Origin: Brevundimonas sp.
GTDB lineage: Bacteria > Pseudomonadota > Alphaproteobacteria > Caulobacterales > Caulobacteraceae
Length of the DNA: 17,406 bases
Direction: 5' to 3'
Assembly: GCA_015234495.1 (NCBI GenBank)
Contig: JADGMZ010000235.1
Coordinates: 1 to 17,406, forward strand
In this document: positions 1-8,202 of the stretch, piece after piece
How positions within the stretch are numbered: position 1 is the first letter of the stretch
Layout: each line of letters begins with the position of its first letter
Position numbers and translations under genes: made by a program
Notes under the pieces: model-generated
The model's database searches: none
The model's input: only the letters and a program-made list of their open reading frames with translations
What the model was told of the DNA's origin: nothing

Positions 1-1027
1 CCAGTATCTCCCCGTGAGAGGTGAACTTCACCGCGTTCGACAGCAGGTTGAACAGGATCTGCTGCAGGCGCAGCGGGTCGGTCCGCACCGCTTCGGGCGC
101 CTCGGGGGCGATCTCCAGGGTCAGGCGCACGCCATTGGCGGCGGCCCGCGGCTCCCACAGCCGGCCCAGGGTGGCCAGCCGCTCGCGCACGATCACATCG
201 GCGCTTTCCAGCTCCATCTTGCCGGCCTCGATCTTGGAGAAGTCGAGGACGTCGTTGAGCAGGCCCATCAGCACGTCGCCGGCGTCGATCAGCATCGACA
301 CATGCTCGCGCTGGCGGGTGTCGAGGCGGGTCCGGCGCAGCAGGTTGGCGGCCGAGATCACCGCATTCATCGGGGTGCGGATCTCGTGGCTGATGACGGC
401 GAGGAAGTCGGACTTGGCGGCGCTGGCGACCTCGGCCTTCTGGCGGGCGCGCTGCTCGGCGTCGCGGGCGGTCTTCAGGGCCGTGGTGGTCATCGAACTC
501 TGGCGAACGGCGACGACCAGATGGCTCATGTAGAGCACGCAGCCGATGGCGATCAGCAGTTCGTGCCAGCTGCCCATGAGCACCGCGCCGAGAATCGGCA
601 GGCCGAGAAAATAGGCGGCGTGCGAGACCACGGCCGAAACCAGGATCGGGCGGACGTGGTGCATGTGCAGGCTGACGTGCAGCAGGCCGCCGGCGCATTG
701 CACCATGGCGAAGATCCGGCCGGCCTCTCCGCCCCGGAACCACAAGTAGGCGGTGATGCCGGCATAGACCACGACGCTCACCACCGTGACCGTGCAGGAC
801 AGGGCTACATAGGCCCGGTCAGGCTGCCATTGGGGTTCGAGGCGGAAGCGGCGGAAGACCAGCCAGTCCAGAGCCTGTGTCGCCAGCACGGCGGCGAACC
901 AGACGAAAGGCCAGATGGTGGGGGTCACGAACCAGGCGGTCGCCCCGATGAAGGCGGCCAGGGCGATTCGGGTCTTGAGTTCCCGAAATCGCACCTGCGA
1001 GACCATGGCGTACGCGGTCGCGGTCAT
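1..1027 (-). CDS. Membrane sensor histidine kinase, 3' end cut by window edge
   Basis: The minus strand is open from the ATG at 1027 to the window edge, giving 342 residues without a stop. The N-terminal half is hydrophobic with about six membrane segments (roughly residues 21-58, 74-97, 105-122, 128-152 and 155-174). A charged, probably coiled-coil linker follows (178-205). Next is a HisKA dimerisation domain with the H-box ISHEIRTPMNAV; its phospho-accepting histidine is residue 214. The ATPase domain begins with the N-box NLLSNAVKFT (327-336) and is lost at the edge, so the G boxes and any receiver domain cannot be seen. The ATG has a strong GGAGGG ribosome site at 1034-1039, six bases upstream. 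HisKA proteins of this layout autophosphorylate and pass phosphate to a receiver; the signal and partner are unknown here. It is transcribed divergently from the lipoprotein-tamA genes. Confidence 0.93.
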   Translation of the reverse strand, partial: MTATAYAMVSQVRFRELKTRIALAAFIGATAWFVTPTIWPFVWFAAVLATQALDWLVFRRFRLEPQWQPDRAYVALSCTVTVVSVVVYAGITAYLWFRGGEAGRIFAMVQCAGGLLHVSLHMHHVRPILVSAVVSHAAYFLGLPILGAVLMGSWHELLIAIGCVLYMSHLVVAVRQSSMTTTALKTARDAEQRARQKAEVASAAKSDFLAVISHEIRTPMNAVISAANLLRRTRLDTRQREHVSMLIDAGDVLMGLLNDVLDFSKIEAGKMELESADVIVRERLATLGRLWEPRAAANGVRLTLEIAPEAPEAVRTDPLRLQQILFNLLSNAVKFTSHGEIL

Positions 1028-1163
1028 TGAACACCCTCCAGTTCGCCACCTTCGCGCGAATTGGAAAAGGATTGGTTGCCGCCTTGATGACCGCGGGCCC
1101 GATCTTGGCTATGGAACGCTCGAAACCGCCGCGCGTTGGACCGCCGATCCGGGGAGCCGCCAT

Positions 1164-1418
1164 ATGAAACGCCTATTCGCCCTTGTCGCCATCGCCGGCG
1201 TGGTCGGCCTGACCGCCTGCGAGGACCCGCGTCCGGCCGAGCCGGAAGTCTTCGAAGCGCCGATGGAGGAGCCGGTCGCGCCCGCCGTCGAGGAGGTCCA
1301 GGGCCCCGTCGCCGCGCCCAGCGCCATGGAAGCGCCGCCCAGCAACGCCACCTCCCCGGCCGAGAAGCGCAGCTCGGAGGAATCCGTGCAGCCGGACAGC
1401 GAGACCCTGTTCTACTGA
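1164..1418 (+). CDS. Small acidic lipoprotein of unknown function
   Basis: This encodes 84 residues. A basic start (MKR) and a hydrophobic segment lead to the lipobox LTAC, with the lipidated cysteine at residue 19, so a type II signal peptide is clear. The mature part is short, rich in Pro, Glu and Ala, with no recognisable fold, and looks disordered; it ends in TLFY. Residue 20 is Glu, not the Asp that would signal inner-membrane retention in enterobacteria, a rule that may not apply here. The ATG at 1164 is preceded by GGGGAG at 1151-1156. An upstream extension in the same frame exists but would bury the signal peptide, so it was rejected. The gene lies 92 bases before tamA on the same strand and may share its transcript. 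Its function is unknown; a link to outer-membrane assembly is only suggested by position. Confidence 0.78.
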   Translation: MKRLFALVAIAGVVGLTACEDPRPAEPEVFEAPMEEPVAPAVEEVQGPVAAPSAMEAPPSNATSPAEKRSSEESVQPDSETLFY

Positions 1419-1510
1419 GATGATCGGCCGGGCGGCCCAAATTGCGCCCCCGGCGGATGCGACGCCGCCCGCCACCCGCAGGGCGTTCGCCCGTTGACGA
1501 AGGTTCCAGT

Positions 1511-3340
1511 TTGACGCCGAGGCTCGCCCTGTTTCTTTCCAGCGTGGCGGGTTTGGCGCTTGTGGCCTCGGCTGCGGCGGCGGACCCCCGGGCCGAGGTG
1601 CGCGGCGAGCTGGATCCGGCCCTGCGCGAGCAGTTGCAGCGGGCCATCGGCGAGGTCGAGGGCCCGCCCTCCAACCGCTTCGAGGCTCGCCGGCGTGCGC
1701 GCGCCGCGCTCGAGGCGGCCGAGGCCCTGCTGCGCTCCGAAGGCTATTACCAGCCGATCCTGGAAGACGTGGTCGAGGGCGAGGAGACGCCGATCGCCAT
1801 CGTCGACGTGACCACCGGCCCCCGCTTCGCCCTCACCGATCCGATCGTGAACTGGATCGAACCTCCGCCCGCCCCGCCCCTGCAGGCGACCGTGCTCGAC
1901 GACATCGGCCTGGAGGCCGGCGACCCCGGTCGCGCGGTCGACGTGATCGCGGCCGAGGGGCGGATCGTCGCCGGCCTGAACCGCCGCGGCCACGCTGACG
2001 CCAGGGCCGACCCCCGCCGGGTGGTCGTCGACCACGCCACCTTCACGGTTCAGCCGACCTACAACATCAACGCCGGGCCGCTGGTGCGCCTTGACGGGGT
2101 CCGGCTGCAGACGCGCGGCCCGACCAGTCCGGACTGGGTTGCGGGCCTGGCGCCGTGGTCCGAGGGCGACGTCTACGACCCCGAGGACGTGGCCGAGCTG
2201 GAGCGCCGGCTGCTTGAGACGGGCGTGTACGACGGCGTCGGCGTCGCCCTCGCGCCGGCGGGCCAGAACAACGCCGACGGCCACCGGCCGATCATCGTCA
2301 CCCTGACCGACCGGCCGCGCTGGATCCAGGAGGCGGGCGTCACCGTCTCGACGTCCCGCGCCACCGTGTCCGCCGGGCGGGCGACCTCGGCCACCGGCGG
2401 ATCGGCCATCGAGGGTCTGTGGACCTATCACAACCGCTTCGGACGCGCCGACACCCTCGAGTTCCAGGCCCGGCTGGCGGACGTGGACAGCCGCCTCGGC
2501 GTCGATCTCAAGCTGCCGCACTGGCGTCGGCCAGGGCAGACGCTGACCATGGGGGCGGCCGTGGTCAACGAGGACACCGACGCCTATCGCCGCTTCGCCG
2601 GGGTGCTGTACGCCGACGCCAGCCAGCGGCTGGGCAAGTCGTCCTGGTACAGCTACGGGATCGGTCTCGACGTCGGCCAGTACGACGAGAACCGTTTCGA
2701 TCCGGTCACCCAGCTGCCGCTCGACATCACCCGAAACCTCGCCCTGCTGACCCTCAGGGGCGGCGCCTACATGGACCGCTCGGACGATCCGCTCGATCCG
2801 CGCAGCGGCTACCGCTTGCTGGCCAATGTGCAGCCGACCGCCGTGACCGGCGACGATTCCCTGGTCTTCCTGCGCGCCGACGCCCAGGCCACCGCCTATC
2901 TGCCGCTGCAGGACGCCGGCAAGACGGTGCTGGCCGGACGGGTCCGGTTGGGCTCGATCGTCGGCGGCGAGGAGCTGACCATTCCGTCCGACCGGCTGTT
3001 CTACTCCGGCGGCGGCGGTTCGGTGCGCGGCTTCGAATATCAGGGTGTCGGCCCGCGCCTGCCCGACGGCACGCCGCGGGGCGGGCTGTCGCTGTTCGAG
3101 ACCTCGGTCGAATTGCGCCGCGACATCGGGCGCAATTTCGGCGGGGTGGTCTTCGTCGACGCCGGGGCCATCGGCTTCCAGGAGACGCCGAACTTCAACA
3201 ACCTCCGCTATGCGGCGGGCCTCGGCGTCCGCTACAAGCTGCCCTTCGGGCCGATCCGGGCCGATATCGCCTTCCCGATCGACAAGCGTGAGGGCGACGC
3301 CGACTTCCAGATCTATGTCAGCATCGGACAGGCGTTTTGA
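1511..3340 (+). CDS. tamA: TamA: Omp85-family outer-membrane barrel of the TAM complex
   Basis: This encodes 609 residues, close to the 577 of E. coli TamA. It starts with a signal peptide (MTPRLALFLSSVAGLALVAS, cleavage after the AAAA near residue 24). A periplasmic POTRA region follows (about 25-255), then a C-terminal beta-barrel (about 265-609). The barrel carries the Omp85 VRGF motif at residues 505-508 after a GGGGS turn, and the protein ends in phenylalanine (IYVSIGQAF), as outer-membrane barrels do. TamA works with TamB in envelope assembly, inserting some outer-membrane proteins and, with TamB, in lipid transport. The start chosen is TTG at 1511, preceded by GAAGG at 1499-1503. An ATG at 1457 in the same frame would add an Arg/Pro-rich leader before the signal peptide and is less likely. 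The stop overlaps the tamB start, implying translational coupling. Confidence 0.93.
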   Translation: MTPRLALFLSSVAGLALVASAAAADPRAEVRGELDPALREQLQRAIGEVEGPPSNRFEARRRARAALEAAEALLRSEGYYQPILEDVVEGEETPIAIVDVTTGPRFALTDPIVNWIEPPPAPPLQATVLDDIGLEAGDPGRAVDVIAAEGRIVAGLNRRGHADARADPRRVVVDHATFTVQPTYNINAGPLVRLDGVRLQTRGPTSPDWVAGLAPWSEGDVYDPEDVAELERRLLETGVYDGVGVALAPAGQNNADGHRPIIVTLTDRPRWIQEAGVTVSTSRATVSAGRATSATGGSAIEGLWTYHNRFGRADTLEFQARLADVDSRLGVDLKLPHWRRPGQTLTMGAAVVNEDTDAYRRFAGVLYADASQRLGKSSWYSYGIGLDVGQYDENRFDPVTQLPLDITRNLALLTLRGGAYMDRSDDPLDPRSGYRLLANVQPTAVTGDDSLVFLRADAQATAYLPLQDAGKTVLAGRVRLGSIVGGEELTIPSDRLFYSGGGGSVRGFEYQGVGPRLPDGTPRGGLSLFETSVELRRDIGRNFGGVVFVDAGAIGFQETPNFNNLRYAAGLGVRYKLPFGPIRADIAFPIDKREGDADFQIYVSIGQAF

Positions 3341-6300
3341 CCGACGCGACGCCGCCCGCCGAAACGCCCGAGCCGCCCGCCGACAAGGCGCGGCGCAAGC
3401 GTACGCGGCTGCAGGCCCTGGCCTTCTTCGGCGGCATCGGGCTGGCTATTCTGGCCGCCCTGGTGCTGGTCACCGCCATCGGCGGGCGGATGTACCTGCT
3501 GTCCGACTCCGGGCGGGGGCTGGTGACCAGTTTCGTGGCCGGCAAGAAGCTGGGCCGCTACGGTCGCATCAATGTCGAGGGCGTGCGCGGCGACCTGTTC
3601 GACGACTTCACCATCGACCGCGTCACCGTCACCGACGCCGACGGCGTCTGGCTGGAGGCGAGCAAGGTCCGGGTCGACTGGAACTGGTGGCCGCTGGTGC
3701 TCCGCCGTTTCCACGCCACCGAGGTCGAGGCCGAGGTGGTCAGGCTGATCCGCCGCCCGCTGGTCGAGCCCTCGACCGAGCCGCCGGGCCCGCAGCCGCT
3801 GACCATCGACATCGACCGCTTCGCCGCCGACGTCGAACTGCTGGAGGGCTTCAGCAAGGAATATGGCCGCTGGAAGCTGGCCGGCGAGGCCGAGGTCCCC
3901 CGCAAGGGCGTGAAGCGGATCATCGTCAACGCCGACAGCAACAGCCGTCCTGGCGACTTCCTGCGCCTGAATGCCCAGATCGGCGACGACATCGCCGACA
4001 TGCGGCTGAACCTGCGCGCCCGCGAGGCCGGCGGCGGCCCCATCGCCGGGGCGCTCGGCTATTCCCCGAACGAACCCTTCCTGGCCACGGCGATCATCAA
4101 TGGCGAGGTGGTGGATGCAGTGGTGCGGACCGGCGACTTCACCCCCCTGACCATCAAGGGGACCTACGGGCCGGAACAGACCCTGATCTCCGGCTTCGTC
4201 GACTTCTCCGGCTCGGACCTGCTGGACCCGTTCGTTCGACGTATCGGTCGCACCGCGAAATTCGCCCTCGCCACGACCCCCGACCGCAATGGCGACGGCC
4301 TGCAAGGCGTCGGCTGGCGGCTGATCTCCGAGAACCTCTCCTCCAGCGCCAGCGGGGTCGTCGACCTCAAGGACCGCAGTCTGCCGCGCGGCCTGCGCGT
4401 GAATATCTCGACCCCGTCGCTGTCCCGCCTCGCCGGCCGGCCGCTGGGCGATCGGGCCGCCTGGTCGGCCCTGTTCCGCGGCGATGCGGACCGCTGGAGC
4501 CTGGACGGCTCGATCGACGTGCTGGGCGCGGAGCTGTCCAGCTATGAGGCGCAGCGCATCCGCGGCCCGGTCGACATCCGGGCGCGCAACGGCCGCTACG
4601 ACATCGACGCCGACCTCCGCGCCGTCGGCGGGTCGAGCGCCGGCATGATCGGCGGCCTTCTGGGCGCCGCGCCGCGGGTCCGGTTCGAGGCGGCGCGGCT
4701 GCCCAACGGCTCGATCCTGCTTGAGCGGCTCGACGCCGAGGGGCAGGCGCTGAAAGTCACCGGGACCGGCGGCCGCAACCTGCTGGGCGGCCTCGGCTTT
4801 CGCGGCCGGGCCGAGGTGACCGACGCCTCGCGCCTGCGCGCGGGGGCCGAAGGGGCCTTCGGCGGGACCATTGCGGCGTCGATGTCCCGGGCCGGGTCGC
4901 CGTGGCGCGTCACCTTCGACGGCCGCGGGAGGGACTTCGCGCTCGGCGTCGGCGAACTGGACCGGCTGCTCGGCCCGGCGCCTCGCCTGCAACTGGTCGG
5001 CGCGCTCGACGACGGGCGGGTCGTGGTCGAGTCGGCGCGGCTGGCCGGGGCGCACGGCAATGCGGCGGCGCGCGGTTACCTCGAGGGCGACGGGCGGCTG
5101 CGGCTGGCGATGAACTGGAACGCACGCGGCCCCTTCGGCGTCGGCCCGCTCGAAATCGATGGCGCGATGACCGGCGACGGCCTGATCGGCGGGACCCTGG
5201 CGCGGCCCAGCGCCGAGCTGCAGGCGGCCTTCGGCAAGGTCAGCGCCGGCGCCCTCGTCCTGACCGACGCGACCATGGATCTGACCTTCCAGCGCGGAGC
5301 CGACGCGTCCGACGGCCGGATTTCGGTGGTCGCGGGCTCCAACTACGGTCCCGCCCGTGCGAGCGGGAATTTCCATCTCGGCGGTGACCGCATCCGCCTG
5401 ACCGATGTTGATCTGGACGCCGGCGGCCTCACCGCCCGCGGGGATATCGGCCTGTCCAACCGCTTCCCGTCCAGCGCCGACCTGACCTTCACGGCCCGGC
5501 CCGGCGCCTTCCTGGCCTCGGGCACGGCCGACGGCCGCGTGCGTCTGACCGAGGGCGCAGGCGACGAGACGGCCATCCTCGACGTCACCGGGCGAAACGT
5601 CCGCCTCGCCGGCTCGTCCTGGGTCATCCGCTCGCTGAACCTGAACGGCCGCGGCACGCTGGAGCGGCTGCCCTTCTCCCTCAGCGCCGACGTCGGCGGC
5701 GCCACCCCGGTCAGTTTCAACGGGACCGGCGTCTATTCCCGCCAGCCCAACGCCCAGACCGTGGCCCTTGAGGGATCAGGCCGCATTCGTGAGGTGGCCT
5801 TCACCACCCGCAACCCGGCCGTGGTGGCGCTGGCGGGCGACGGCCGCGTGGTCCGGGTCGACCTGGGAGTCGGCGGCGGCGTGCTGACCGGCGAGCTGCG
5901 TCAGGATTCGCGCGCCTCCATCATCGAGGCCAATCTGACCAGCGTCGAGCTGGGTTCGCTGGCCCCCGACCTGCGCGGTCGGGCGACGGGCCGGCTGTCG
6001 CTCCGCGGGGCCGGCGACGACCTGTCGGGGTCGGCCAACATCACCCTGCAGGACGTGCGCAGCATCGACGCGCCGCGCGGCCTGGCCATCGACGGGACGC
6101 TGAACGCCCTGCTGGTCGACGACACCCTGCGGATCCAGGCGCAGGTGGCCGACGAGGGCGCGGTGCGCGCCAACGCCGACGTCACCCTCCCGGTCGAGGC
6201 CTCGGCCGCCCCGCTGCGCCTCGCCGTGGTGCGCACCCGGCCGATGAGCGGCGAGATCGACATCCAGGGCCAGGTCCAGCCGGTCTGGGACCTGTTCCTC

Positions 6301-7560
6301 GGCGGCGAGCGCTCCCTGTCCGGCATCGTCAACGCCCGCGCCACCCTGGCCGGCTCGATCGCCGCGCCGCGCATCAACGGCCGCATGGACCTGTGGCAAG
6401 GCAGCTTCCGCGACAACGCCACCGGCCTGCAGCTGCGCGACGTCACCCTGGCCAGCCGCTTCGACGACACCACCGCCATGGTGGAGAGCTTCTCGGCCAC
6501 CGACGGCTCCGGCGGCACGGTGGAGGGCGACGGCCGCATCGGCCTGCGCGAGGGCTCCGGCTCCAGCGTCGAGCTGACCCTCGCCCGCTTCCGCATCATC
6601 GACAACGACATCGCCCGCGCCCGGGCCTCGGGGCCGCTCAGCGTGGTGCGCGCCGAGGACGGCAAGATCCTTCTGACCGGCCGGATCGACATCGACGAGG
6701 CCCGCATCGAGGCCAATCCGCCCGGCTCGCGCGGCATCGTCCAGATGGACGTGGTCGAGATCAACAAGCCCGGCGGCGACATCCCCGAGGAGGAGCAGAA
6801 CCGCCCGCGCGGCCTGCAGATCGGCGTCGACATCGCCATCCGCTCGCCCGGCGGCGACGTGCTGGTGATCGGCCGCGGTCTCAATGTAGAAATGGGCGTC
6901 AACGCCCGGGTGACCGGCACCATCAACCAGCCGACCCTGACGGGCACGGCGCGGGTGGTGCGCGGCGATTACGATTTCGCGGGCAAGCGCTTCGTCTTCG
7001 ACGACCAGGGCACGGTGACCCTGTCCACCCGGCCGAGCCAGATCCGCCTCAATCTGACGGCGACCCGCGACGACCCGGCCCTGACCGCCACCATCCGCGT
7101 CACCGGCACCGCGGCCCGGCCCGAGATCGCCCTGACCTCCAGCCCCGCCCTGCCGCAGGACGAAATCCTGTCCCAGGTGCTGTTCGGGCGCTCGGCGTCC
7201 CAGCTGTCGGCCTTCGAGGCGGCCCAACTGGCCGCCAGCGTCGGGGCCCTGGCCGGCGGCGGCGGATTCGATGTCATCGGCAATCTGCGCGAACTGGCCG
7301 GCCTGGACCGGCTGTCGTTCGGCGGCGAGGCCTCCAGCCTGACCGTGGCCGGCGGCCGCTACATCACCGACGACATCTATCTGGAGATCATCGGCGGCGG
7401 CGAGGACGGCGCCATGGTCAATGTCGAATGGCAGGTGCGCCGCAACCTGACCGTCAGCTCGAAATTCGGCGGACAGGGCGAAGCCAGCCTGTCGATCCGC
7501 TGGCGCCGTCAGGCCCGCCAGCCGGGAACCGGTCGCGAGGACCGGCGCCCGAACCGGTAG
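3337..7560 (+). CDS. tamB: TamB: inner-membrane-anchored periplasmic bridge of the TAM complex
   Basis: This encodes 1407 residues, somewhat longer than E. coli TamB (1259). A Pro/Lys/Arg-rich cytoplasmic tail (1-25) precedes one membrane helix (about 27-49). A very long stretch of repetitive beta-strand sequence follows, typical of the AsmA/TamB lipid-bridge superfamily. The C-terminal 330 residues are the TamB (DUF490) domain, with the family-typical run from INQPTLTGTARVVRGDY to a final strand SLSIRWRR. It is predicted to span the periplasm and meet TamA. The start is a TTG at 3337 within TTGA, which is also the tamA stop. There is no ATG before the membrane helix, so this start is needed to keep the anchor. 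The adjacent tamA gene makes the assignment firm. An AsmA-like paralogue is the only alternative, and the C-terminal domain argues against it. Confidence 0.95.
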   Translation: MTDATPPAETPEPPADKARRKRTRLQALAFFGGIGLAILAALVLVTAIGGRMYLLSDSGRGLVTSFVAGKKLGRYGRINVEGVRGDLFDDFTIDRVTVTDADGVWLEASKVRVDWNWWPLVLRRFHATEVEAEVVRLIRRPLVEPSTEPPGPQPLTIDIDRFAADVELLEGFSKEYGRWKLAGEAEVPRKGVKRIIVNADSNSRPGDFLRLNAQIGDDIADMRLNLRAREAGGGPIAGALGYSPNEPFLATAIINGEVVDAVVRTGDFTPLTIKGTYGPEQTLISGFVDFSGSDLLDPFVRRIGRTAKFALATTPDRNGDGLQGVGWRLISENLSSSASGVVDLKDRSLPRGLRVNISTPSLSRLAGRPLGDRAAWSALFRGDADRWSLDGSIDVLGAELSSYEAQRIRGPVDIRARNGRYDIDADLRAVGGSSAGMIGGLLGAAPRVRFEAARLPNGSILLERLDAEGQALKVTGTGGRNLLGGLGFRGRAEVTDASRLRAGAEGAFGGTIAASMSRAGSPWRVTFDGRGRDFALGVGELDRLLGPAPRLQLVGALDDGRVVVESARLAGAHGNAAARGYLEGDGRLRLAMNWNARGPFGVGPLEIDGAMTGDGLIGGTLARPSAELQAAFGKVSAGALVLTDATMDLTFQRGADASDGRISVVAGSNYGPARASGNFHLGGDRIRLTDVDLDAGGLTARGDIGLSNRFPSSADLTFTARPGAFLASGTADGRVRLTEGAGDETAILDVTGRNVRLAGSSWVIRSLNLNGRGTLERLPFSLSADVGGATPVSFNGTGVYSRQPNAQTVALEGSGRIREVAFTTRNPAVVALAGDGRVVRVDLGVGGGVLTGELRQDSRASIIEANLTSVELGSLAPDLRGRATGRLSLRGAGDDLSGSANITLQDVRSIDAPRGLAIDGTLNALLVDDTLRIQAQVADEGAVRANADVTLPVEASAAPLRLAVVRTRPMSGEIDIQGQVQPVWDLFLGGERSLSGIVNARATLAGSIAAPRINGRMDLWQGSFRDNATGLQLRDVTLASRFDDTTAMVESFSATDGSGGTVEGDGRIGLREGSGSSVELTLARFRIIDNDIARARASGPLSVVRAEDGKILLTGRIDIDEARIEANPPGSRGIVQMDVVEINKPGGDIPEEEQNRPRGLQIGVDIAIRSPGGDVLVIGRGLNVEMGVNARVTGTINQPTLTGTARVVRGDYDFAGKRFVFDDQGTVTLSTRPSQIRLNLTATRDDPALTATIRVTGTAARPEIALTSSPALPQDEILSQVLFGRSASQLSAFEAAQLAASVGALAGGGGFDVIGNLRELAGLDRLSFGGEASSLTVAGGRYITDDIYLEIIGGGEDGAMVNVEWQVRRNLTVSSKFGGQGEASLSIRWRRQARQPGTGREDRRPNR

Positions 7561-7563
7561 GCC

Positions 7564-8091
7564 TCAGTAGGCCTGGGCGTCGCGGAACTTGCCCATGGCG
7601 CTGGCCCCGCGAATGCCGGCGACGTGCAGGATCAGCTGCACGACCATCACCGCCATTCCGCCCCAGGTCTGCCAGGCCGGGGCCTGCGGGGTCCCGCCCA
7701 TGCCGAGCTGGTCGGCCATGGTGAGGGCCAGCACGCCCGTGCCCAGGCCGTAGACGACCAGGACCGTGAACAGGATCGGGATGACGATGTTGGGCTTGAA
7801 CCACTGAACCAGCCCCAGAATCACCTGACACAGGATCAGGAAGCCGGTGAAGCCCACCGCCGCGCCGGCCAGCATTCCGGCCATGCCCTCCGCTCCCGGC
7901 GAAGCGGCGGCGGCCTCGGCCATCGCCGCTTCCATCATCTCGGCGCCCGGCCCCATCATCCAGGCCAGCCCGACGAGCCCCCAGATTACGCCGAGAAAGA
8001 TCGCGATGGCGCTGGCGCGCGCCGCCGCCTTCGCCTCCCCCGCATTGCTGATCGCACCCATCGGGTTCATCGCCCGCACCATGTCAGTCAT
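7564..8091 (-). CDS. Four-helix membrane protein of unknown function
   Basis: This encodes 175 residues with likely membrane segments at about 28-47, 72-96, 101-125 and 143-162. The loop after the first helix (about 45-74) is rich in methionine and alanine (AWMMGPGAEMMEAAMAEA). The N-terminus is soluble and both termini are probably cytoplasmic. I do not recognise a family. The start is the ATG at 8091, because the ribosome site GGGAGG (8100-8105) lies eight bases upstream. A GTG at 8097 in the same frame would leave only two bases and is rejected. The gene is convergent with tamB, with three bases between the stops and no room for a terminator. It is divergent from the arginine-degradation genes. 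The Met-rich stretch may be compositional or could touch metal; nothing in the context supports a metal role. Confidence 0.82.
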   Translation of the reverse strand: MTDMVRAMNPMGAISNAGEAKAAARASAIAIFLGVIWGLVGLAWMMGPGAEMMEAAMAEAAAASPGAEGMAGMLAGAAVGFTGFLILCQVILGLVQWFKPNIVIPILFTVLVVYGLGTGVLALTMADQLGMGGTPQAPAWQTWGGMAVMVVQLILHVAGIRGASAMGKFRDAQAY

Positions 8092-8120
8092 AGCCACATC
8101 CTCCCTGTTGGCCGGACCAC

Positions 8121-8126
8121 CCTATA
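8121..8126 (-). promoter_or_regulatory. Candidate -10 box for the four-helix membrane protein gene
   Basis: Read on the minus strand this is TATAGG, an AT-rich island in a very GC-rich gap. It would start transcription near 8114, about 23 bases before the ATG at 8091, with the ribosome site at 8100-8105 inside that short leader. No convincing -35 box is visible. This is inference from position and composition only. Confidence 0.35.
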
Positions 8127-8186
8127 AGGCGCGCGCCGCCGCGCAACGCAGATTCCGCCGCCGCCTTCACCTTTGGCATTCGCCCC

Positions 8187-8194
8187 GCTAGGGT
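8187..8194 (+). promoter_or_regulatory. Candidate -10 box of the arginine-degradation operon, possibly leaderless
   Basis: GCTAGGGT resembles the first half of the Caulobacter housekeeping -10 consensus (GCTANAWC as I recall it) and ends eight bases before the ATG at 8203. If real, transcription would begin at or next to the start codon, giving a leaderless message; leaderless mRNAs are common in Caulobacter. The AGGG in the same stretch could instead be a weak ribosome site. The -35 region is weak. Confidence 0.25.
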
Positions 8195-8202
8195 CCGCCC
8201 GC

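Noticed and set aside
14..1030. A 338-codon plus-strand frame opposite the histidine kinase
   Set aside because: It is the antisense shadow of the kinase; the minus strand has the H-box, N-box and a strong ribosome site.
1084..1118. A TTGATG ... GCTATG pair upstream of the small lipoprotein as a promoter
   Set aside because: The spacing between the -35-like and TATGGA boxes is about 20 bases, too long for a standard promoter, so it is not listed as a feature.
1419..1510. A terminator between the lipoprotein gene and tamA
   Set aside because: GGCC-type short palindromes near 1427-1440 form only a weak stem and no T-run follows, so I see no intrinsic terminator there.
3313..5376. A 687-codon open frame on the minus strand opposite tamA-tamB
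   Set aside because: Composition is Gly/Ala/Gln/Arg-rich with no domain, and the plus-strand frame has clear TamA/TamB features. Long antisense frames are expected in DNA with this GC and codon use. The same holds for the large minus-strand frames at 5776-7227, 8188-9459, 9023-10342 and 10345-12102.
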